Assembly: GCF_000471905.2 (NCBI RefSeq)
Contig: NW_006499905.1
Location: 4,407,182-4,471,181, forward strand
DNA from: Amborella trichopoda
Taxonomy: Eukaryota; Streptophyta; Magnoliopsida; Amborellales; Amborellaceae
DNA: 64,000 bases
Direction of reading: 5' to 3'
Each line of letters opens with the position of its first letter. The first letter of the stretch is position 1. The notes under the pieces are model-generated. The model worked only from the letters and a program-made list of their open reading frames with translations, was not told the origin of the DNA and did not search any database. Shown here piece by piece: positions 56,401 to 64,000 of the stretch. The position numbers were made by a program, and so were the translations under genes.

Positions 56401-58240
56401 TACGAGTGTTTGTAAAATGAAATGATAATAGAATATGAACTCAGTGGGAGTGTGGTCCTTCGTGGACCATACTAAGCAAACGATGTTTGCTGATACCAAT
56501 CTATGTTTGACTGTCTAAGACTATCGGTTGGGAATAACCTATATTACATGAGCATAAAAAATTAACTAATAAGGGTTATAATGGTTTATCTCTTGATGAG
56601 GTCGGAGTATGCCTAGATGAGTAACCCAATAATTGTGTGACCCTTGTGTGTGACAGTGGCTTTCAGAGACGAGAGCCAAAGCCTCATCTATGTACCATCA
56701 CACGACATGTATAATGATAGACCATTTCGGGAAAGTAAACCATCTTTCAAGGTGAAATTTATGCATGTGCGATAGATATACCTATGCGTCATAGGAGCTG
56801 TTGTCGCATCAGGTCTAGGTGACTTTGGCACGTCTCTAGGGGAGAACCGAAAATCTACATACTGATATTGCAATCCCTTGGCTCATCGGCCAGGCTTTGA
56901 CGACCCACTAATGAACTCCTGTTTGGACTGTGGCAATGGGAAATACTGAGTCGGTTTGATAAAGTAAGCATGGTCTGTAGTCCACAATTAAAGGTAGAAT
57001 GCCCCAGTGCTTTATTGATTTAATTCTTAGACGATATGGATCTTTTGCTCATCTAATGAACTTAATTATATTTGTTTTAATGATACAAGATTTTTAGAAT
57101 TATTATTTAAATGTTTCTAAATCTCTGAATATTTATTTATCAAATTTAGATTTATAAAAACAAAGATATTGATTTTAGATTGATTTAAATATTCAAATTT
57201 GATTTTATGAATTTTTAAAAATCAAATAATTAATTTTAATATTGCATGGGGCCCATTGTGCACATGGGCTCATCATGGTCTAGATGGTGGGGCTATGAGA
57301 TCCTCTCATAGGTGGCACACCCCACCCATTTAGAAGCTTTTTATTTTTTTGTGATAAGTGTCTTTGGCTTGTAAGCCAAGTTGCTATGTGTTTTGGAAAA
57401 GTATTGGCTTGAGGAAGCTTTTAATGAATTTTTGGAAAGCATGAGAAAGTTTGTGCATTATTTTAGTATGCATAATATTATATTTGGAATTATTTTATTT
57501 AATTTCTATTGATGTAAAAATGGTTTAGGTAATAGGGATAAAAGTTCTACCACCTTCTATAATTTTGATGGCTCATCTATGGAATAGATGACTCAAATCT
57601 TTCACCACACAAGTCACCCAAGATCAATGAGTCATATTTAATCTCACAAGAAGATGCAAGCTAAGGAAAATCTTAAAAAACCCTAATCTTGTTCAAAGCC
57701 TATAAAAAATGATGGTCTCTACCAAAAATCTCTACACCTTATCTCTTATACTTAATTTTCATCTTTTTCTCTCATATCCCACAAAAGGGCGCGTCCCACT
57801 TAGAATTTTTTTTTCTCTCTTTTAAAAAAAAGTTTTTCTCTCTCATGAAAGCCCAAAAGGGGGCCTGTCCCACTCTCCCATATTTGAGATCTCTCTCTCC
57901 CACATTGTAAAAAAAATTAAGGGTTTAGGCTACGAAGTTCTTCTCTCTCCCATCTCTCAACTATGAATTTATGGCTAAAGGTTTTAGGATGTAGCAAAAA
58001 TATAACGCATCTCTCTCAAACTAGATTGCTGAAGGGATTCACCTAAGGGTTTGAGATTTGTGATAAAGGAGCTCATAATTCCATTAGAGGTTTTGGCTTA
58101 AACTTGTTTTTTCGGTTGAGATTGAATGTTAATCGATCCCGCGCCATCAGATGATGGTAACTTGGTGTGGGGTGTAATAGGGCCGATTGTGGTAACCTCT
58201 GACACTCTCTTTTTTGTTTATTCCTCTATTTAATTATATT
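56401..58240. other. possible LTR-type debris, uncertain
   Basis: Low-repeat, moderate-GC sequence with phrases common in retroelement LTRs (GGAGTGTGGTCCTTCGTGG; GGTAACTTGGTGTGGGGTG). No matching second copy, primer site or protein domain in the window. Confidence 0.2.
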
Positions 58241-58538
58241 GTCTTTATATTCCCAAGCATAAAAATTGTAGATATTTTTTTTGTTTAAAAAAAATTGGTT
58301 TAATGACATTAATGGTTTTAGATATTGGATTTGTTAGTTTAATTTTCTTTGAAGCAAGAGTTATTGCAATAAAACTACTTGTAAATGATCTTTGCCAAAA
58401 AAAAAAAGAAAAATAAAAAAATGGGTGAAAAGAAGAAAAAAAAAAAAAAAAAAATTTCTCCAACAATATCGCATTAGTCATTCTTTCAGATTAAGTTATT
58501 TGGCAGTGATGACAAAGAAACAGGAGATGTGAATATAA

Positions 58539-58706
58539 GTTGCATTTATTTGAAATTGAAGTCAATATTCCAAGTTATAAAATGATTTGATTATTTCATA
58601 TCTTAAAGATTCGAAGATATAGGTTGCATTTATTTGAAATTGAAGTCAATATTCCAAATTATAAAATGAGTTGATTACTTCATACATTAAAGATTCAAAG
58701 TGATAG
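58539..58706 (+). repeat. 84-bp tandem duplication
   Basis: TGCATTTATTTGAAATTGAA then GTCAATATTCCAA starts at 58541 and 58625. Confidence 0.9.
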
Positions 58707-59669
58707 AAATAAAAAGAAAAGCAAAAAAAAAAAATTGTATTTGAAAATAAAAGAAAAAGCAAAAAAATTGTCTTCTCAAATTTTTGCTCGTTATATTCGC
58801 ATTCAATCTTTCTACCTTCTTTCTGATATAACAGACAAACATGGAATGGTCCAGGGACTTGCCCATATGGCTACATTTTCCATTTTAGGTCATTCATATC
58901 AACCAAAGTTTTTAAGAATGGCAATCCGGATCAAAATCATGTAATCCAGACAGGTTAGGTGGGGGCGACCCAAGCATGTGACCCTTGAAAGTCATACTAT
59001 CAACTTTTGTTTTTTCAATGTAATCCTTGATTCCGGCTATTCGGACTGCTCGATTTAGCTGATTCGGATCGGTTATTCACCCAAAAGCATAAATTATTGA
59101 ATTTCACCCTTGTTGATATTTTTGAAACAAATATAATATACTTTTTCTTGGAAATGCACACGTTATTTGGACTGACAAGCGGGCATAGCGGTGAGGTGCA
59201 AGGTTTGGAACCTACCAAACCATTATTTGTGGCTTTCGAGGACAAGAAAGGGGAATAAGCTTTTTGAAGTAGATTTCATTTGTATATTCTTATTTTGGAT
59301 TGAGGTTCACATTTTATTAAAACGTCAAATTTAAACCTAGATTTCATTTAAGTGTTATTTTATTGGCAAGGGCTTGATATTTTGGATTTATGTGGCCATT
59401 TGTTTATTGCATCAAGATCGAGAGTCCATGCCCTATTTATTTATTTGACACCGTCGATTTCTAATACAATAATAGAGATTGAGTTAGGTTACTGTGTCAC
59501 GTGGGATAGGAATGTGTGATGCATTTAAACATGTTGGATCCTCGTGCATCGGAATTTAGTTTAAATCAAGCATATTACATGGCATGCACGTATATACATA
59601 CATGCATAGGTACATAAGGTTACATGGAAACAACATGGAACGCATTTGGTTTTTCTAGTATTAAAACGG
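58707..59669. other. unassigned; weak hAT-like phrases at 58905-59080
   Basis: GGCAATCCGGATCAAAATC near 58920 and GATTCGGATCGGTTATTCAC near 59070 resemble the interior ends of the 26.8-kb hAT family, but termini are not clear. Confidence 0.3.
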
Positions 59670-59905
59670 AAAAGTATATGACAAGACTATTCACCTTAGT
59701 AGAAGTTGGTCAGAATTAGTCTTGACCATTGAATATGAAATGGCTAGTTGCATTATTTAATTGATTAGGTTCAAAGTTCAAAAGAAATTTCCTTTAACTA
59801 TATAACACACCTAAGCCACCAGATTTCACATTGTATGGTTATAGGTAATTGTCATCTCTTTGTACTGAAGGTACATCATTTCATTGTATATAATCCCAAA
59901 TTTGC
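59670..59905 (+). repeat. 'GACCATTTATCTTT' family MITE
   Basis: TATATGACAAGACTATTCAC on the left, GGTAATTGTCATCTCTTTGT and ATCATTTCATTGTATATAAT on the right, with the family interior between (CAAAGTTCAAAAGAAATTTC). Confidence 0.5.
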
Positions 59906-59929
59906 GAACACACTCAACCTTAAATTGTA

Positions 59930-60038
59930 CCAGTATTCTGAAATCCGTTTTTGATTCAGACAGCTAACATAGATGAAAAATCAATTGGGACACTAAATAG
60001 ATTTATTTAAAGTTACAACCTTATAAAAACCACACCCT
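59930..60038 (+). repeat. right end of a 'GGTTGCAACC'-type MITE
   Basis: AAAGTTACAACCTTATAAAA then ACCACACCCTTC is the family's right terminus; the body is mostly lost. Confidence 0.4.
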
Positions 60039-61555
60039 TCAAATACATGAAGAGGTGACTCCATAACAATTAACAGCCCATCTCCCTAGAGCGCGCTAGA
60101 ATGTAGACAGAGACAAGTCCATGTTCTAGCATGCACCTCCTGCAACATGCATATAATGTCACATGCACAATATTTGGATCTTTCCATGTTTATTTATGTG
60201 CGACTGGGTACATATTCTTCTTGTGATTTGATGAACAGAGAGAGTTTCTTGTTTAATTATTGACTATTGGGAGATTTTTAAAGATAAATCTTGATATATT
60301 TTTATATTTTAAATAGTCTCCTATATTTAATTTCATATTTTACAATCACAGTCCAATTTAAATGCTTGTTTATTTAAACGCAAATACTTGCTTATTTAAA
60401 TGTAAAAATTAAGTAAAAAAAAAAGGTCGAATTTTTAAAGAACATTAAATTTATTTTAATTTGATTTATTTTTGTTTATATTGGATTAAACTCAAATTTG
60501 GTATGTTCATAGTTCTCACTATTATACACCTAAAAAAATATATAAAAGAATTTAAAATAAATAAAATTACTAAACCCTTATATTATTCAGGATATTTTGG
60601 TAATTTTATTTATTTAAATTATTTTTAAAATATTTTTATACACGTATGATAGTGAGAGTGAATTTGTATGAAATTTGAGTTTGATGCAATACAAAAAAGA
60701 AAAAGAAAAAAAAAAAAAGAAGATAAAATTAATATACACTTCATGTTATAAAAAACGAAACTTGATTGTAAAACATAAAATATATAGAAATAAAAAATCA
60801 AGCAGGATTTGTCTTCAAATTTCCCTTGATTATTCAATTATTGGTTGTCCCAATGTAAAAAAAAAACAGAAATGAGTAAAGGGTCCGTCTACTAGAGTTG
60901 GTAGTGATTAAACTAAGAATGGGTCCGACCTGTTCCCCCAAAACTGAGTCGGATATCGATCCCAATTTGGATCCCGGCCCCGATCCGATTCTACTCAGAC
61001 GAATCTAAATCCGATCAGCTATTTCCAGGTCCGATCGGCATTTTTCTAAATCACTGGAGCCGGATAAAATGGCTGAAAGACCCCCTTAATTGGTGTCTAT
61101 TCTTGTCTCTGTCTTCCTCACATTCTCATGTAGATATGTACCTCAGGGATAAGGATTTGGATGAGCAGTAGTGGCCCCATGTTGGTTATGGATTGTCTTT
61201 TTTAAATAATAAAAACTTGGAAAACAAAAATATAGAGGGACCCTCCTATTAGAGGAGGACTCCCCATGTTAAAAGACATTAGAGAAGTCCACTTTATGAA
61301 TGGTCTAGAGAACGACATAGTTGTATGTGTTTTTTAGTGCTTAGGGTTTCATAGTTTTGATATTATGTGATGTGTGTTGAAGATAGAAAAGGTTACAAAT
61401 CTTGTCTTATTGTGCAGGTAACAGAGGAAAAGGAGCCAAGATTTAAGGGCTTGAGACAGAGAGCTTGCTCCCTTGAGTAAGATAACTTTTTTTGAAAAAA
61501 CAAATCCTATCAATGAAATTCTTTCTATTTTCAAATAGAAATTTCTTAAAAGTCC
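60039..61555. other. gene-free sequence with a GC-richer patch
   Basis: 60918-61075 contains TCCGA and GATCCGAT repeats (CCCGGCCCCGATCCGATTCT) of unknown element origin. Otherwise AT-rich and unassigned. Confidence 0.35.
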
Positions 61556-62302
61556 ATTGAGCACGTTTGTTTTGTAGAGAAATATTATCACATGAAAGAA
61601 TTCTTTCATGTAGTTAAGTGTGGGAATATTTTTACATCAATTGGTCGGTGTTCGTAAAATCAAACCGAGATAGTTAACCGGACATGGGCCTGGAAACGGT
61701 TTAACTGGCCTTACCGGTAAACTGGTCTACTCAACTGCTCTAACCGGGCAAGTTCCGAGCGATCAAAAAAGTGTTGAAAAAAACAAAAATACTAAAATAT
61801 GAAAAACATATAAAGAACGATTAAAATGAAACGCATTCAAATGAAGTTGAAAATTAATGATAAAAAAAATGATTTTAACGAATCAATTTGTGCCTACAGG
61901 CATTTTAAAAATTTTCTGAAAGAGATGGAAAAATATAAAAGTGAGTATTAGTGACCACAATTAATTTTAATCTTTACCATAATGTAAAGAATATTAAAAA
62001 ATACATTACAAATCAAATTTCCTTATTTTGGATAATTTATATACATTTGTTTTGATTGTTTTTTAAATACTGGTTGATCACCAAAACCACCCAAAACTAG
62101 AACTGGCCAGTGGCCGGTTCCGATCTATCCGGGTGACTAGCGGTTAGATTGCCCAATTTTGCAAACACTGGTCCGATCGCATATTTTTGCACCAAATGAC
62201 AGCTAATGGATGTGAAAATGCTTTCACACCTAACGACATGAGAGAATGTTTTCACATGAAAATATTTTTTAGGAAATACTTTTACACGAACCAAACATGC
62301 CC
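61556..62302. mobile_element. MITE-like host element interrupted by another MITE
   Basis: The left end GAGCACGTTTGTTTTGTAGA and the reverse complement of the right end, GAGGGCATGTTTGGTTCGTG, are imperfect inverted repeats of a PIF/Harbinger-like style. The interior is split by the element at 61645-62175. The target duplication was not confirmed. Confidence 0.35.
61645..62175 (+). mobile_element. 'GTGTTCG' TIR family MITE, second copy
   Basis: It starts GTGTTCGTAAAATCAAACC and ends CCAATTTTGCAAACAC, an imperfect inverted repeat. It is collinear with 1222-1995 apart from the tandem repeat found only there. Confidence 0.7.
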
Positions 62303-63927
62303 TCTGTGAAATACCTTTAAGACCTGTTTGGACGAACCACTAATGTGTTTAATACTACATCCACTTGGCTGTTCACCCAAACAGCCAAGTGATTGTCGAA
62401 CTAGTGCCTCTGGTTGTTATCATTTCTCATTATTATTATTATTAATGGGCAATGATTTCGTACACTCGTTGTATAGTAATATGATGCTCAACCTTAAAAA
62501 ACCATCTTATGGCCATTTGTTTGATCCAAAATTTGAAATATACACTCTTTTCATTCTAATGAACAATCATGTTTTTTTTTTTTTTTTGACAACACAACCT
62601 ATAAAGTATTTTTTTAGCCCAATTAATATAGGCCGTTTATTTTTATGAGATGCTTAGATCTAGGCCTTAGAAGGATTTTTTCATTTCCAATTTTTTTGGA
62701 TAGCTTTATTATCATTAGATGAAAAATATTAAAAAAAAAAAAATGACTTTGAGTTTATAAAGGCTAAAATCTTGAAATTCACAAAATGAATGGTGTAGAT
62801 TCGTTTTTGGAGGGAACTCATATCTAGGGTTCAAATTGGTCCTTTTTTTTTGGGATTGATTATTGAGATAAAGAGAGTGTATGTACAAAATTTGAGGTTA
62901 TACAAATGCCACAAACATGATTTTTTAAAAATGTCGTTGCATTATACTATGATACAACTGTTGCATTGGATCATTGCTCATTATTAATATTTTTTGGTTA
63001 GTTGCCCTTCGCGTCATTTGTTGGATCCGTCTTTTGTGAGTCCAAGCACTATAACATTATTATGGTGGAATTATTTGGCCCCGTTGGGTCCCCTATTAAG
63101 TGGGGTGAGGCCCAAGGGTTCAAACTTTGAAGATTTTACTCTCAAATGCAATGAAAGGCCTTCAGTAAGATTATGAAATAATTGGGATTCATTGTCTTAT
63201 TATGAGTGTGAGGCCCAATGGGTCATACCTTTAAGTTCTTACTCCATGCAAGAAAAAAACCACACAGTCATTGTATTGGTAAATGCTACAACGTATAAAT
63301 CGTCATCATCAAAGTATTATACTTGGGGTTAGCTACTGCTCAAAAAGTTATTCACCCATTAAAAAAAAAAAAATCCCAAAGAGTGCAGTGCAACGAGATT
63401 TCTTTGTCCAAGTGCTCCCTTTTATTAGGACACTAAATAAATTTGACAGTAACCAACAATGTGTTCACGTCTGACCAATCTTTTTTGATGCAAAACAAAG
63501 GGCCTTGACGACAAGCAACTAATATGGAACACACAAATTTGTGGGTGGGGCTTGCCAATGGACACCATAGGTTGGGCCTGGCCCAGCCCTAGACAGATTG
63601 GGGTGAAGAGTAATAGAAATAATATCTAATTTCAATTTTTGAAAAGGCTACAATAGAAATATTATCCTTTCTTTTTTAGATGAGAATGTAACAAAATTGA
63701 ATGCGTGTATTATACAATAGTCTTACCATTATATATACAGTGAAAGAACCACCATAAAATAGTGTAGGACACTATTATTTTTCTAAAAAGAGTTCATCTC
63801 TCTCTAAAAATTTCTATATGGTATTAGAGCATCACCGATCCTCTCAGCAAATTATCTTGAAGAAGTTTCTCAATCTTGAAGAAGCACAGTGAGAACTATG
63901 GCCAACAGAAGTAGAAAGGGGAGATTG
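62303..63927. other. gene-free sequence
   Basis: Contains short A- and T-runs and a GCCTGGCCCAGCCC phrase near 63578 typical of GC-rich hAT MITEs. No gene. Confidence 0.4.
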
Positions 63928-64000
63928 CAATGGTTTAAAAAACGGATCGGTGACTCGGATCGGGCTCCCAAAAAACCGATGCAGATCGGCGAATCGACGA
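63928..64000 (-). mobile_element. hAT element copy 3, terminus only (cut by window end)
   Basis: CAATGGTTTAAAAAACGGAT then CGGTGACTCGGATCGGGC equals the reverse complement of the right end of copy 1 (28384 backwards) nearly base for base. It is inverted relative to copies 1 and 2 and continues past the window. Confidence 0.8.

Noticed and set aside
59185..59225. tRNA-like A/B box phrase (GCATAGCGGTGAGGTGC ... GGTTTGGAACC)
   Set aside because: Spacing between the two blocks is far too short for a tRNA or SINE promoter.

Overview
This is a nuclear window from a flowering plant. The evidence is spliced genes, GT-AG introns, an NLR of the TIR class and a plant receptor-like cytoplasmic kinase. 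TIR-class NLRs are missing from grasses and most monocots, so a eudicot, magnoliid or other non-monocot is likely; I cannot name a species. The DNA is AT-rich, and almost everything outside two genes is decayed transposon sequence. There are assembly gaps at 3739-4285 (plus one N at 4329) and at 16819-16838.

Only two substantial protein genes are visible, both on the minus strand. (1) 11202-14367 is a TNL-type disease-resistance gene with NB-ARC, LRR and C-JID. It has no TIR exon next to it, its P-loop carries Ala where Thr is expected, and its C-JID is broken by a frameshift. A second, frameshifted TIR exon lies at 3250-3667. A third remnant, only about nine codons of a TIR start, lies at 23728-23756. 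These two TIR 5' ends sit in a segmental duplication (1-4600 and 22376-24085) that also shares a LINE tail and several MITEs. (2) 40499-50820 is a nine-exon gene for a protein of about 757 residues with an N-terminal USP-like domain and a C-terminal kinase domain (the Arabidopsis At3g13690 / 'SELMODRAFT_444075-like' group). It has every splice junction in phase and looks intact. A long 5' leader region may extend to about 53.8 kb.

Layout: 1-4.6 kb, duplicated TNL 5' region with LINE and MITEs; 4.6-6.3 kb, MITE and LINE debris; 6.3-7.85 kb, an element with long terminal inverted repeats that carries a captured exon (Pack-MULE-like); 8-11.2 kb, tandem repeats and unassigned sequence; 11.2-14.4 kb, TNL; 14.48-16.0 kb, a 1.5-kb inverted-repeat element directly upstream of the NB-ARC exon; 16-21 kb, a gap, minisatellite, LTR-like, SINE-like and TRIM-like sequence; 21.5-26.3 kb, duplicated block B and MITEs; 26.8-30.8 kb, two related non-autonomous hAT elements with perfect 8-bp target duplications; 32.4-33 kb, Ty3/gypsy gag remnant; 36-39 kb, GC-rich hAT-like MITEs and a LINE split by a MITE; 40.5-53.8 kb, kinase gene with transposons in its introns; 54-64 kb, gene-free repeat-derived DNA that ends inside a third hAT copy.

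The main story is erosion of an NLR locus by duplication, deletion and transposon insertion beside an intact kinase gene. The most distinctive elements are the hAT family with clean target duplications, the Pack-MULE-like element, and the nested tandem and foldback structure in kinase intron 4.
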